Assembly: GCA_021604865.1 (NCBI GenBank)
Contig: BQJU01000067.1
Coordinates: 1-37,968, forward strand
Reading direction: 5' to 3'
DNA from: Saprospiraceae bacterium
GTDB lineage: Bacteria > Bacteroidota > Bacteroidia > Chitinophagales > Saprospiraceae
Length of the DNA: 37,968 nt
The notes under the pieces were generated by a model. It was not told the origin of the DNA and did not search any database. It saw only the letters and a list, made by a program, of their open reading frames with translations. The translations under genes and the position numbers were made by a program. Below are positions 8,119 through 16,586 of the stretch, piece after piece. The first letter of the stretch is position 1, and every line of letters begins with the position of its first letter.

Positions 8119-9009
8119 TTACTGGGGGTTTTCTTTCTTTGTAAATGCCGTAATTTCCATAGCTGCCGAAGCAACCGCCATTTTACCACCAGAATTTCTA
8201 ATTGCATCCAACGCCTTTGTATAAATCAGGTGTTTTGTGCCTCGGCGTTTTTTATAATCTACCACAAAGCGTAGGGTGAAACTTATCCAATTTTCATCAA
8301 AAGCCATCGTGACCATTGGCGCTACCTGCGCATCTTCCACCAACATTTTTTCAGTCATTTTCGACCAATATTTTTGCGCGCCCTTGGCATAATCTCCTTG
8401 TACTTCATGGAGGATCTCCATAAATTTTTCGCTGGCATAATTATAATCGCCTTGCGTTTTGATTGGAATAACCACTTCATCCCAAAGGAAAGGAAAATCA
8501 CCAGAGTAGTTGTACACGGGTTCTTTGAAAATGAAACTGTTGGCAATCCGGACAATTTTTCCGTTGTATAAATCCCCATTTACCCAATCCCCAATTTGCA
8601 TCATTGAGGTACGTAACACGCCAATATCTACCACATCACCCTTGATGCCGCCTAGCATCACCCGGTCGCCTACATTATAGAAATTTGAAAAATTGATCGC
8701 AATAAAACCGGCCACACTAGCAATAACCTCCTGCAAGGCAAAAGCAATTCCAGCACCTGCTACCCCAAGGAACACCGTCAATCCCGATAGTTGACTGCTG
8801 TATACGACCATAATCATGAGAATGACTAAAAGGTAGCCAACGTAATTGATAAACTTGCGGGTACGGTAGCGGGTATTGGTTTCTTTTACATACCGGGGAA
8901 TAATGTTTTTGATTAATCCGGTCAGTAAAAAAATGACTATTGCGCCAATAATAATAGCAGCAATTTTTTGAAATATTGGATTTTCAAAGTACTGGCTAAA
9001 TTGATCCAT
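8119..9009 (-). CDS. Small-conductance mechanosensitive channel (MscS family)
   Basis: 296 residues. TM helices lie at about 15-33 and 56-73, with the pore-lining Gly/Ala helix at about 78-105 (FLGVAGAGIAFALQEVIASV). The MscS beta domain follows (NFYNVGDRVMLGGIKGDVVD, then IGVLRTSMMQIGDWVNGDLY and IVRIANSFIFKEPVYNYS), then an alpha/beta C-terminal domain (WDEVVIPIKTQGDYNYASEK and ENWISFTLRFVVDYKKRRGT). Such channels release osmolytes on hypo-osmotic shock. It lies on the opposite strand to the nearby MscS-like gene at 5198 and is clearly a different subtype. Its upstream region carries the inverted-repeat element at 9139-9336. Confidence 0.92.
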   Translation of the reverse strand: MDQFSQYFENPIFQKIAAIIIGAIVIFLLTGLIKNIIPRYVKETNTRYRTRKFINYVGYLLVILMIMVVYSSQLSGLTVFLGVAGAGIAFALQEVIASVAGFIAINFSNFYNVGDRVMLGGIKGDVVDIGVLRTSMMQIGDWVNGDLYNGKIVRIANSFIFKEPVYNYSGDFPFLWDEVVIPIKTQGDYNYASEKFMEILHEVQGDYAKGAQKYWSKMTEKMLVEDAQVAPMVTMAFDENWISFTLRFVVDYKKRRGTKHLIYTKALDAIRNSGGKMAVASAAMEITAFTKKENPQ

Positions 9010-9434
9010 AAATCAATTGATATTAGTTTATTCTCTCTTATTAAAAGGATTCAGAGGTTGCTTTGAAGATCATAACACCATAATCGTAAAACTGTTTCTA
9101 TAAGATAAAGACAAAAAAAAAGCCAATCGGTCACCTAAAGTGCTTGTTTGGAGGTCAAACTTTGGGCTACAAAACAGCACTTTTTCGATGATACTTCGTT
9201 ACTTTTCTTGTCCGTACCTTTTGGGTATGAACTTCAAAAAAAGCCTTGTAGCATCAAAAAATTGGTGCTTTTCGCCATCCATCGGCCGCCATAGGCTTGC
9301 CGACGGCGATGCAAATTCGACCTCCAAACAAGCACTGGTGCTTGTTTGCCTTTTGGTTATTACAGCTTAAAAACTCTAGCCTTCCGAAACTAATTTCCAC
9401 GCCACAGCATTATAACTACTTACACAAGTAGAAC
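9010..9434. other. Divergent intergenic region, mostly occupied by an inverted-repeat element
   Basis: The 425 bp between the divergent MscS and MFS genes. A poly-A run at 9114-9122 precedes the element at 9139-9336. A short palindrome AAGCACTGGTGCTT (9330-9343) overlaps its right end. The open frame 9140-9370 is translation through the repeat, and I see no real gene or clear TAnnTTTG promoter. Confidence 0.6.
9139..9336. repeat. MITE-like element with 18-bp perfect terminal inverted repeats and nested internal inverted repeats
   Basis: AGTGCTTGTTTGGAGGTC (9139-9156) is repeated perfectly inverted at 9319-9336. Inside, AGCACTTTTTCGATGATAC (9176-9194) is imperfectly inverted at 9248-9269, and a central hairpin CGTACC/GGTATG lies at 9213-9229. 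A further GC-rich hairpin follows at about 9277-9311. The 198-bp unit could fold into one long branched hairpin. The terminal core CTTGTTTGGA(A/G)GT recurs at 15939 and 28633. No transposase is encoded; target duplications are not evident. Confidence 0.75.
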
Positions 9435-10622
9435 ATGAACAAGGAAAAGTTATTATTACTGATTCTGGCGGCGATACAGTTTACCCATATTGTAGATTTT
9501 ATGATCATTATGCCTTTGGGGGCACAATTGATGACTTTGTTTGATATTACGCCCCGGCAATTTAGTTGGATTGTAGCGGTTTATGCCCTGAGTGCTTTTG
9601 TGGCTGGGTTGGTGAGTACCATGTTTATTGACCGGCTAGACCGAAAGAAAGCAATTTTAATGGCTTATATCGGATTTACAGTTGGGACATTGGCCTGTTC
9701 TGTGGCTTATTCTTTTGAAATTTTCCTGGTGGCTCGTAGTGTAGCCGGTGCCTTTGGAGGTATACTCGGCGCATTGGTGTTGGCCGTTGTAGGGGATGTG
9801 ATTCCTTACGAAAGGCGATCAAGTGCTATGGGTTGGGTGATGACCGCTTTTTCCGTAGCCTCGGTGATCGGTGTACCTGCGGGTATTTATCTGGCCGCAA
9901 AGTTTTCCTGGCAGATGCCCTTTTTGGTAATTGGCGGCATAGCCCTGCTTTTCACGGGCATCATCTTTTTCGTTTTTCCTTCCCTTACCGGGCACCTGGA
10001 AAGTAAAACCGACCGCCCTAGCCCCTGGCAGACCATTCGACAAATCTTTAGCAATAGCAATCAAACTGGTGCCCTATTATTCAGTGTAATCCTGATGCTG
10101 GGGCACTTTAGCATCATTCCGTTTATTGCGCCCTATATGCAGCTCAATATCGGCTTTGATGATTTTCAGGTTGCCTATATCTACACTATCGGCGGTATAC
10201 TTACTGTCTTTTTCCTCCCTTATTTCGGACGTTTGTCAGACCGTTTTGGCAATGCCCTCGTTTTTAGCATTGCTAGTTTTTTTGCGTTGTTTTCCATTTT
10301 TGCAATTACCAATTTACCGCCAGTTTCTCTGATCATTGCCTTGTGTGCTACTTCCTCTTTCTTTGTTGTGGCCAGTGGTCGCAATGTACCTGCCATGACG
10401 ATGGTAACCTCAGTTGTGCATCCCCGCAATCGGGGCAGTTTTATGAGTATGCGCGCTTCGGTTAATGAAATGGCCCTGGCTTTGGGCTCTTTTATGGCGG
10501 GTATGATCGTCACTGAAAACCCCGACGGAACCCTCGCCAATTACCAATATGTAGGTTATATTGCCATCGTTATGAGTATCCTTGCTGTTCTGGTCGCTTG
10601 GCGGTTGCGACCTGTTGGGTAA
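9435..10622 (+). CDS. Major facilitator superfamily transporter (DHA1-type drug/metabolite exporter)
   Basis: 395 residues, 12 predicted TM helices. D21 in TM1 (IVDFMIIMPLG), the loop 2-3 motif A variant DRLDRKK (66-72) and its echo GRLSDRFG in loop 8-9 are MFS signatures. The motif C-like stretch AFSVASVIGVPAGIYLA in TM5 is typical of DHA1 antiporters (the AraJ/NepI/Bcr region of the family). Likely proton-coupled efflux across the inner membrane; the substrate cannot be read from sequence. The next gene has its own promoter-like site, so this is probably monocistronic. The ATG at 9435 directly precedes TM1. Confidence 0.9.
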   Translation: MNKEKLLLLILAAIQFTHIVDFMIIMPLGAQLMTLFDITPRQFSWIVAVYALSAFVAGLVSTMFIDRLDRKKAILMAYIGFTVGTLACSVAYSFEIFLVARSVAGAFGGILGALVLAVVGDVIPYERRSSAMGWVMTAFSVASVIGVPAGIYLAAKFSWQMPFLVIGGIALLFTGIIFFVFPSLTGHLESKTDRPSPWQTIRQIFSNSNQTGALLFSVILMLGHFSIIPFIAPYMQLNIGFDDFQVAYIYTIGGILTVFFLPYFGRLSDRFGNALVFSIASFFALFSIFAITNLPPVSLIIALCATSSFFVVASGRNVPAMTMVTSVVHPRNRGSFMSMRASVNEMALALGSFMAGMIVTENPDGTLANYQYVGYIAIVMSILAVLVAWRLRPVG

Positions 10623-10650
10623 TTTTGACATTATCCGACATAATTCGCCA

Positions 10651-10686
10651 TTTAAGCCTTCTTCCATCAGTTTTTAGATAACTTTG
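10651..10686 (+). promoter_or_regulatory. Candidate Bacteroidota promoter for the 10712 gene
   Basis: TAACTTTG (10679-10686) matches the Bacteroidota -7 consensus TAnnTTTG. A T-rich TTTAAG at 10651 sits roughly where a -33 element is expected, but is a weak match. The implied start site is about 20 nt before the ATG at 10712. Confidence 0.5.
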
Positions 10687-10711
10687 TACCATTGTGCAAA
10701 ATGATATTTCA

Positions 10712-11014
10712 ATGAGTATGCATTACCACTTCATGGTAGATTTTACTTTACCCGGAAAGCCATCAGAAGAATTTTTTGACCTGGTCCCATACCAGCGCGT
10801 CGTAGTTAATAAATATTTCCAGGAAGGTAAACTGCTCAATTACGCCCTCTCAGAAGAAAAGTCCAAACTCTGGGCTGTCTTTAATGCCAATTCAGAAATG
10901 GAGGTGTTAGAGATGTTGGTCGACTTCCCACTCACCCGTTTTATGCAGGTAGAAATTTCCCTACTCAGCCAGTTTGATGGCAATGCCCTTGAACCTACTT
11001 TTTCTTTGAATTAA
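10712..11014 (+). CDS. YciI/muconolactone-isomerase-like small protein
   Basis: 100 residues from the ATG at 10712 (MSMHYHFMVDFTLP); a GTG at 10694 is possible but lies too close to the promoter-like box. The pattern HYHFMVDFTLPGKPSEEFFD, then FQEGKLLNYALSEEKSKLWA and LVDFPLTRFMQVEISLLSQF is that of muconolactone delta-isomerase/YciI-type ferredoxin-fold proteins (dimeric alpha-beta barrels). Enzymatic activity is uncertain: many such proteins are small stand-alone domains of unknown function. It is not in a catechol-degradation cluster, so a true muconolactone role is unlikely. Confidence 0.65.
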   Translation: MSMHYHFMVDFTLPGKPSEEFFDLVPYQRVVVNKYFQEGKLLNYALSEEKSKLWAVFNANSEMEVLEMLVDFPLTRFMQVEISLLSQFDGNALEPTFSLN

Positions 11015-11132
11015 GAGCAAGCTTGGATCGGAGGATGTCTTGATTGATTTAGGTGGTCAGAAGGTTTTGGCACCTACGAGGGTTTCATACCAACCAGATT
11101 TATATGGATGATGTCAATTTATTGAGCATCAT

Positions 11133-11187
11133 TAAAAAAAAGAGCATGATTAAAGTCTTGGGGATGAAATGGACTCAATCATGCTCT
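11133..11187 (-). terminator. Intrinsic terminator oriented on the minus strand
   Basis: AGAGCATGATT (11141-11151) pairs with AATCATGCTCT (11177-11187), with extra pairing AGTC/GACT inside. On the minus strand the stem is followed by a T-run (A-run at 11134-11141 on plus). No T-run follows on the plus strand, so it is directional. No recognised minus-strand gene ends here. Confidence 0.65.
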
Positions 11188-11423
11188 CAGCGTCAACATT
11201 TGGATATGTAGTGGGGTTTGGTTTTTTGGGGTTAAAGTGTCAAACGAAAATATTTGGGGTTATACAAGGCTTCATTTAATATTTGGCTTTTGGGGTATTT
11301 TCGCTTTAAAGAGTACACAAGGGCACAAATTCCATAAAAAAAAATCATTTTTTTTAAACTATTCTTTTTACACACTGATTATCAATCACTTACAATTTAT
11401 TTTTTTCTTACCGTAATATTGAC

Positions 11424-11431
11424 TAAATTTG
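11424..11431 (+). promoter_or_regulatory. Candidate -7 promoter element for the DUF6427-like gene
   Basis: TAAATTTG matches TAnnTTTG. The implied transcription start (about 11438) lies about 18 nt before the TTG start at 11456. T-rich sequence at 11401-11406 lies near the expected -33 position. Confidence 0.5.
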
Positions 11432-11455
11432 GCACAAGCGTAAATTAATGGACCT

Positions 11456-12433
11456 TTGCTAAATATATTTCGAACAAATCAGCTTCTGGTTGGCACCTTA
11501 TTGATTTTTTATGCCGTATTCCTCCGCCTGCCAGTATTTCTATTTCCTTCCGATTGGGCACCGGGCTCTATGGGCATTTTATCAAATTGGGTATATGGCG
11601 CCATAGGGTTTCAAGGATGGTTACCCAATCTAGTGGCCCTATTATTGATCTTTGCTCAAGGTCTTATGATTAATGCCATTGTTTTTCAGTTTAGGATGTC
11701 CAATGAGATTAATTTATTCCCTGGGCTTTTTTATATCCTTATTGGCAGCTTAATTCCCGAATTTTACCACCTTACTCCCCTACTGATGGCCAATACGTTC
11801 TATATTATGGCCATTTGGGGACTGTTTGGCACCTATAAAGTCCCCTCCTGTGCCAACCGCATTTTCAATATCGGGCTTCTGATGGCGATCAGTAGTTTAT
11901 TCTATTTCTCCTATATCCTCTTTATACTCCAAGCTATTGTTGGGCTAAACATTCTACGGGCGTTCCAAATCAGGGAAAGACTGATGGTTATTGTCGGCGC
12001 AATAATTCCGTATTTCTACCTGGGTTTTTATTACTTCTGGCACGATGAATTGAACTACTTTTTGGAATTACAATTCAGCAATAACACTGGCTTTTTAGAC
12101 TTTACGTTGCAGACTGGTCTTGATTTATACATTGGCCTTGGCCTTTTTATCATACTGTTCCTGGTTGCTATACTCAGCTATGGAGAGTATACCAGCAAAA
12201 AGCAAATACAAGTCCAGAAAAAAATGAATATCCTGTTCTGGGGCTTACTCATTACCGGCCTCAGCCTATTGGTACAAGCTGACATCCAACTGGAACACCT
12301 GCTCATCCTCAATGTCCCACTAGGCATTTTTATTGCTGAAAATTTCACGCTCATGTCTCGGCGTACAGCGGAAACCATTCATTGGGTAATCGTCTTCGGT
12401 ATTCTTTTTATGCAGTATTCTCCTTTGGCTTAG
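11456..12433 (+). CDS. Multi-pass inner-membrane protein, DUF6427-like
   Basis: 325 residues from a TTG start (MLNIFRTNQLLVGTLLIFYA). The only nearby ATG (11448) is out of frame and meets a stop after four codons. About nine hydrophobic helices span the whole length with short, mostly neutral loops and no catalytic motif I recognise. Size, the NIFRTNQ-type start and the helix layout recall DUF6427 proteins, found widely in Bacteroidota and of unknown function; I hold this tentatively. A promoter-like TAAATTTG sits just upstream. After the stop comes a short low-complexity run of GTGAGTG/GATGAGAG type (12442-12475). Confidence 0.7.
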   Translation: MLNIFRTNQLLVGTLLIFYAVFLRLPVFLFPSDWAPGSMGILSNWVYGAIGFQGWLPNLVALLLIFAQGLMINAIVFQFRMSNEINLFPGLFYILIGSLIPEFYHLTPLLMANTFYIMAIWGLFGTYKVPSCANRIFNIGLLMAISSLFYFSYILFILQAIVGLNILRAFQIRERLMVIVGAIIPYFYLGFYYFWHDELNYFLELQFSNNTGFLDFTLQTGLDLYIGLGLFIILFLVAILSYGEYTSKKQIQVQKKMNILFWGLLITGLSLLVQADIQLEHLLILNVPLGIFIAENFTLMSRRTAETIHWVIVFGILFMQYSPLA

Positions 12434-12441
12434 ATATATAT

Positions 12442-12475
12442 ATGAGTGAGTGATGAGAGGGTGAGTGGTGAGAGA
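12442..12475 (+). repeat. Short purine-rich low-complexity repeat after the stop codon
   Basis: Imperfect repeats of GAGTGA/GTGAGTGG/GATGAGAGG follow the stop at 12433 by about 8 bp. This is another example of G/A-rich repeat sequence sitting immediately 3' of a gene in this window, but it does not share the TTTAGG motif. Confidence 0.5.
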
Positions 12476-12564
12476 ATTCATGTAGGTGTCGATCTTTTGC
12501 ACAAAAACTGTTAATTATTTATTATTGTCACCTCTTTTTAAGGCTGTTATGGATTGGGGATGGT

Positions 12565-12572
12565 TATATTTG
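12565..12572 (+). promoter_or_regulatory. Candidate -7 promoter element for the DsbD-alpha-like gene
   Basis: TATATTTG matches TAnnTTTG and lies 85 bp before the ATG at 12657. No good -33 TTTG is seen upstream, so support is partial. Confidence 0.4.
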
Positions 12573-12656
12573 TGTGAAAACATAAATTTAGCCGTGTTTT
12601 CCAAAATGGCAGGGATTATCCGGTCAAACTTCACACCAAAAATCACAAATTAAACT

Positions 12657-13103
12657 ATGAAAAAAGCATTTCTATTTTGCGCCTTTTCTTTAATTGTACT
12701 AGCACTTCAGGCACAATTAAAGCCCATTACATGGTCGTTTGAATCCGAGAAAACCGGCGATCAGGAATATACACTTACCTTAACAGCAGATGCACAAGTC
12801 GGCTGGAATATCTATTCTCAAAAAAGTAGTGCTGAAGGCCCCATTCCTACATCCTTTACTTTCGCCCCGACTGATGGGTTTGAATTGATCGGTGAAACAG
12901 CCGAAGTAGGCCATAAAAAAGAAGGATATGATCCGCTGTTTGAAGTCCAGGTGATCAAATATTCCGGAGAAGTTGTCTTCACCCAGAAAGTAAAAGTGAC
13001 AGAAAACCCGGTGACCATCAAAGGCTTTGTAGAATACATGTGTTGTGATGATGAAAAATGCCTTCCTCCTACAAAAGAAGGGTTTTATTTTACCTTAGAT
13101 TAA
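12657..13103 (+). CDS. Stand-alone DsbD N-terminal (alpha) domain protein, periplasmic
   Basis: 148 residues: a signal peptide (MKKAFLFCAFSLIVLALQA), then one immunoglobulin-like DsbD-alpha domain. Diagnostic pieces are GWNIYSQKSSAEGPIPTSF, KKEGYDPLFEVQVIKYSG and the redox segment EYMCCDDEKCLPPT with C130 and C135 (plus an extra C129). In DsbD this cysteine pair takes electrons from the membrane core and passes them to periplasmic partners. Here the domain is free, just upstream of a DsbD that already has two alpha domains. It is probably an extra soluble electron carrier for thiol reduction or cytochrome c maturation. The 190-bp gap to the next gene contains a promoter-like site. Confidence 0.85.
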   Translation: MKKAFLFCAFSLIVLALQAQLKPITWSFESEKTGDQEYTLTLTADAQVGWNIYSQKSSAEGPIPTSFTFAPTDGFELIGETAEVGHKKEGYDPLFEVQVIKYSGEVVFTQKVKVTENPVTIKGFVEYMCCDDEKCLPPTKEGFYFTLD

Positions 13104-13227
13104 TTTCCCTTAGATAAGCGCCTATTTAGGTTTGAAACCGCTTCAGATAGGTTCTATTACAACAGAATATGTTGTTTCAAAGACGATTTTAGGGCCCAAC
13201 TAGTAGAGGATTTATATTAATGGGCCT

Positions 13228-13235
13228 TACTTTTG
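13228..13235 (+). promoter_or_regulatory. Candidate -7 promoter element for dsbD
   Basis: TACTTTTG matches TAnnTTTG; TTTA at 13211 lies 17 bp upstream as a weak -33. The implied leader to the ATG at 13294 is about 50 nt. Confidence 0.45.
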
Positions 13236-13293
13236 CAAAAATTTTCTACCCCCTGACTAAAATCTTTTGTACGCTAAAAATTTGTACAGCGAT

Positions 13294-15936
13294 ATGAGAC
13301 CTTTTTTGCTACTTTTCTCCTTGTTAATCAGCCTGAATCTTTCCGGTCAAATTTTTGATCCCGTAAGTTGGAAGATGGATCAAAAACAAATCAGTGATAC
13401 AGAATACGACCTGATCTTTACTGCAGAAATTGAAGACGGCTGGTGGGTATATTCTCAATTTATTGAAGAAGATGGACCGGTACCTACTACTTTTTATTAT
13501 GACGAAGGCGATCATTTCGAATTAATTGGTCAGGCAAAAGAAAGCGGCAATATCAAAAAAGCTTATGATAAGGTTTTTGAAATGGAACTGATCAAGTTTG
13601 CCAAAAAAGGGATCATCACCCAAAGGGTAACCGTCAGTGATGCTTCAAAACCAATTGCGGGTTATTTTGAATTTATGACCTGCAACGACGAGCGGTGTCT
13701 GCCACCTACTGAGGTAGATTTCAATTTTGAATTCAAAGCCAGTGCTAGTACTCCGGAGCCTAAGCTTACCGACGCCAAAGAAAAAACCGCAAACGAAAAG
13801 GCAAACGCCCAGCCTGAGGAGCAAGTAGCACAAAAGGAATCTCAACAAGCTGACGAAGCTGCATTAGTCATCGAAGAGGCTGATGAAAGCATCGTCCTAA
13901 ATGAACAGGATAACGGCAATTTAACGCCAGTCATCTGGAGTGGGGAAGTTATTCCTGGAGAAAACGATGAATTTACGGTGTCCTTCAAAGCGACATTGCA
14001 GGAAGGATGGAATATATATTCTCAGGAAACTGCTGAAGATGGCCCGCTTCCTACCTATTTTGAATTTGAGCCGGCTGATCACTATGAATTGATTGGCAAA
14101 TTACAAGAGAAAGGGAAAAAGAAATCGGGTTTTGACCCAATTTTTGAAGTGAACGTAGTCAAGTATATTGATGAGCCGGTTTATTTCACCCAGAAAATAA
14201 AAAGTAGTGCTCCGGATCAGCCCATTACAGCATTTTTGACCTATATGAGTTGTGACGACCGGCAGTGTATTCCTTTTATGGGAACAGCCATTTGGGTCAG
14301 CCCAAAGACTGGAGAAGTATTGATAGGTGCTGCCGCCGAACAAAAAATAGATGCCGCCATTGAACCAGGTAAGATTGCCATTATGGGCGATACACTTGAC
14401 TCTAGTGTGGCTGCTATCCGTGCCTCTTATCAAACACCGGTTGGCAACTGTGGCGAGGAGAACGTAACCAGAGACATGAGTCTGATATGGACCTTTATCT
14501 TCGGTTTTGCCGGTGGATTACTGGCACTATTGACGCCTTGTGTATTTCCAATGATTCCATTGACGGTGAGCTTCTTTACCAAGAGTAGTAAAGACCGTAA
14601 AAGTGGCATTCGCAATGCTTTGATATACGGTTTGTCTATTATCGGTATTTATGTAGGCATTGGTTTATTGATTACCGGCGTCTTTGGGGTTACAGCCCTC
14701 CAGGATTTATCGACTAACTGGCTGGCCAATACCATCTTTTTTGCCGTATTTGTCTTTTTTGCCTTCTCCTTTTTTGGCTACTACGAAATTACCCTTCCCA
14801 GTTCCTGGACCAATAAGAGTGATTCTATGGCTGACAAGGGGGGTATCATTGGCATCTTTTTTATGGCCTTTACGCTGGCGTTGGTTTCCTTTTCCTGTAC
14901 CGGTCCGATCATTGGTTCTGCGCTCGTGCAGTCGGCTACTGATACTATGGGCCCCTTCACAGTGATGCTGGGTTTTTCCTCTGCTCTCGCTTTACCTTTT
15001 GGCTTGTTTGCTGCCTTTCCGGCATGGCTCAACAGTTTACCCAAGTCTGGTGGTTGGATGAATTCGGTGAAGGTAGTGCTCGGATTCCTGGAATTGGCCC
15101 TGGCCTTAAAATTCCTGTCTGTAGCAGATATGACCATGCACTGGGGTGTCCTGCCTTATGAGGTATTCCTCGGTCTGTGGATAGCCATTTTTGCAGGTAT
15201 GACGCTCTATTTATTTGGGCTGATCCGTTTTCCTCATGATAGCCCGATGAAGAAACTAAGCCCTACTCGTGGATTTTTTGCGGTGGGTGCTCTGGCATTA
15301 ACAGCCTATCTGTGTATGGGTTTTGTGTATAGTGAAAAAAAGCAGTCTTATGACTCTTTGAAGCTGATGAGTGGCCTGGCTCCTCCGGCTCATTACAATA
15401 TCCTTCTTCCTGATCCCGATGTAGACGCTAAGCTGAAGGCGCGTTTCCCTTCCTACACCAAATGTGCCAACAACCTGGATTGTTTCAAAAATTATCAGGA
15501 AGGTTTGACGTACGCCAACGAGGTACAGAAGCCCATTCTGCTGGATTTCACGGGTTATGGTTGTGTTAACTGCCGCAAAACGGAAGAACACATCTGGGTA
15601 GCAGATAATGTGTGGAGCAAAATTCAACAGGATTTTGTGCTGGTCTCCCTCTATACCGATGACCGGGAAAAGCTAGAGAAAATGTTGATCTCTAAACACC
15701 GCAATGAGAAATTGCGTACCGTTGGTAGTATCTGGCAGGATTTCCAGATTGTCAACTTTGAGCAAAATTCTCAACCACTATACGTCATGCTTTCACCCGA
15801 CCAGAAGGTGCTGGCTGCCCCACGTGGTTACCAGGAAGGTATCGACGGTTATGCCGAATTCCTCAACTGTGGCAATGAAACTTTTAAGTCCTATCAGAGT
15901 TCTTTAGAAATTGAAAAGCCACTAGGGAGTAATTAA
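13294..15936 (+). CDS. dsbD: Thiol:disulfide interchange protein DsbD with two tandem alpha domains
   Basis: 880 residues from the ATG at 13294, which directly begins the signal peptide (MRPFLLLFSLLISLNLSG); the upstream TTG at 13267 would spoil it. Alpha domain 1 (about 20-145) has C130/C135 in MTCNDERCLPP. A Glu/Ala/Lys-rich linker follows (about 150-205). Alpha domain 2 (about 210-345) has C320/C325 in MSCDDRQCIPF. The DsbD/CcdA membrane core (about 395-685) has C416 in LTPCVFPMIPL and C535 in SFSCTGPIIG. The thioredoxin-like gamma domain has C757-V-N-C760 (GYGCVNCRK). All redox pairs are intact. Role: carries electrons from cytoplasmic thioredoxin to periplasmic thiols. E. coli DsbD is about 565 residues with one alpha domain, so this one is enlarged. 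Confidence 0.95.
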   Translation: MRPFLLLFSLLISLNLSGQIFDPVSWKMDQKQISDTEYDLIFTAEIEDGWWVYSQFIEEDGPVPTTFYYDEGDHFELIGQAKESGNIKKAYDKVFEMELIKFAKKGIITQRVTVSDASKPIAGYFEFMTCNDERCLPPTEVDFNFEFKASASTPEPKLTDAKEKTANEKANAQPEEQVAQKESQQADEAALVIEEADESIVLNEQDNGNLTPVIWSGEVIPGENDEFTVSFKATLQEGWNIYSQETAEDGPLPTYFEFEPADHYELIGKLQEKGKKKSGFDPIFEVNVVKYIDEPVYFTQKIKSSAPDQPITAFLTYMSCDDRQCIPFMGTAIWVSPKTGEVLIGAAAEQKIDAAIEPGKIAIMGDTLDSSVAAIRASYQTPVGNCGEENVTRDMSLIWTFIFGFAGGLLALLTPCVFPMIPLTVSFFTKSSKDRKSGIRNALIYGLSIIGIYVGIGLLITGVFGVTALQDLSTNWLANTIFFAVFVFFAFSFFGYYEITLPSSWTNKSDSMADKGGIIGIFFMAFTLALVSFSCTGPIIGSALVQSATDTMGPFTVMLGFSSALALPFGLFAAFPAWLNSLPKSGGWMNSVKVVLGFLELALALKFLSVADMTMHWGVLPYEVFLGLWIAIFAGMTLYLFGLIRFPHDSPMKKLSPTRGFFAVGALALTAYLCMGFVYSEKKQSYDSLKLMSGLAPPAHYNILLPDPDVDAKLKARFPSYTKCANNLDCFKNYQEGLTYANEVQKPILLDFTGYGCVNCRKTEEHIWVADNVWSKIQQDFVLVSLYTDDREKLEKMLISKHRNEKLRTVGSIWQDFQIVNFEQNSQPLYVMLSPDQKVLAAPRGYQEGIDGYAEFLNCGNETFKSYQSSLEIEKPLGSN

Positions 15937-15938
15937 AA

Positions 15939-15990
15939 CTTGTTTGGAAGTGGTGATTTTGCAACAATAAATCACCACTTCTAAACCAAG
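15939..15990. repeat. Short inverted-repeat element of the CTTGTTTGGAAGT family, 3' of dsbD
   Basis: The arm starting CTTGTTTGGAAG (15939-15959) is repeated inverted at 15969-15990, separated by TGCAACAAT; GAAGTGGTGATTT pairs perfectly. It begins 2 bp after the dsbD stop, between convergent genes, so it may also act as a terminator stem, although no T-run follows. The sequence aligns with the left part of the element at 28633-28716. Confidence 0.7.
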
Positions 15991-16028
15991 CAAATCCAAT
16001 CAGAAGAAAATCATTTCACCGGGCCATT

Positions 16029-16586
16029 TTATCCCGCGTCCATATTCCTTACCAATTCTACAAAATCTCTTGCCCTTTCAATGCTTAGGCGGGTGCCTGC
16101 CTGACGAGTAGGGCACTTTTGCAAACGAGCTACCTTTGCCGGGTCTTTATCCAACTCAATGGGAGCACCTGTTGTCATATTCATAATCCAGGCCGGGTCA
16201 TGTTTATGGGTTATTCCAGCCAACCCAATAAGGTCACCCTGGCTTTTGCCCAACACATGGCAACTGCTACAATTTTGGTTAAAAACAAACTGGGCTTTAC
16301 CCACCATTGTCATATTGATGGTAGGGCCCATATTGACACCTTTAACCACAATGGGTTCGTTTGATTCGTTTTGGGCATTTGGTTTCAGGTTTTTCACCTT
16401 CTCCAAAGCATCAGGGGCGACCACGAGTCTGGTGGCTCCATCCGATTGAATGACAAGGCTGTCTCCAGTGTAAGCTTTCTTTTCTGCCTGCACTACTTTT
16501 TGATTTTCTCCCACCGACTTTTTCGGGCTTTGATTGCAGGAAAAAGTGATCGCCGCTATACACAAAATGATAGTAATTGCTTTCAT
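16029..16586 (-). CDS. c-type cytochrome lipoprotein
   Basis: 185 residues with a lipoprotein signal ending ITFSC (C17) and a single haem-binding motif CSSCH (C106, C109, H110) inside a small cytochrome c domain (about 95-185). Candidate axial methionines are in PAWIMNMTTG (M135/M137). Residues 20-80 are a charged, low-complexity tether. Probably a lipid-anchored periplasmic electron carrier. It is convergent with dsbD, which serves cytochrome c thiols, though adjacency may be incidental. A TAATTTTG promoter-like box lies just upstream of the start. Confidence 0.88.
   Translation of the reverse strand: MKAITIILCIAAITFSCNQSPKKSVGENQKVVQAEKKAYTGDSLVIQSDGATRLVVAPDALEKVKNLKPNAQNESNEPIVVKGVNMGPTINMTMVGKAQFVFNQNCSSCHVLGKSQGDLIGLAGITHKHDPAWIMNMTTGAPIELDKDPAKVARLQKCPTRQAGTRLSIERARDFVELVRNMDAG

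Larger units (their letters stand above)
11015..11455. other. 441-bp intergenic region with a minus-strand terminator and inverted repeats
   Basis: No plausible coding frame. It contains a strong hairpin at 11141-11187 with terminator character on the minus strand, an inverted repeat CGAAAATA...TATTTTCG (from about 11243 to 11305), A/T tracts near 11338-11360 and a promoter-like box at 11424-11431. A small RNA on the minus strand is possible (see findings). Confidence 0.5.

Noticed and set aside
9140-9370. 76-codon open frame in the MscS-MFS intergenic region
   Set aside because: Wholly within the inverted-repeat element; translation of a palindrome.
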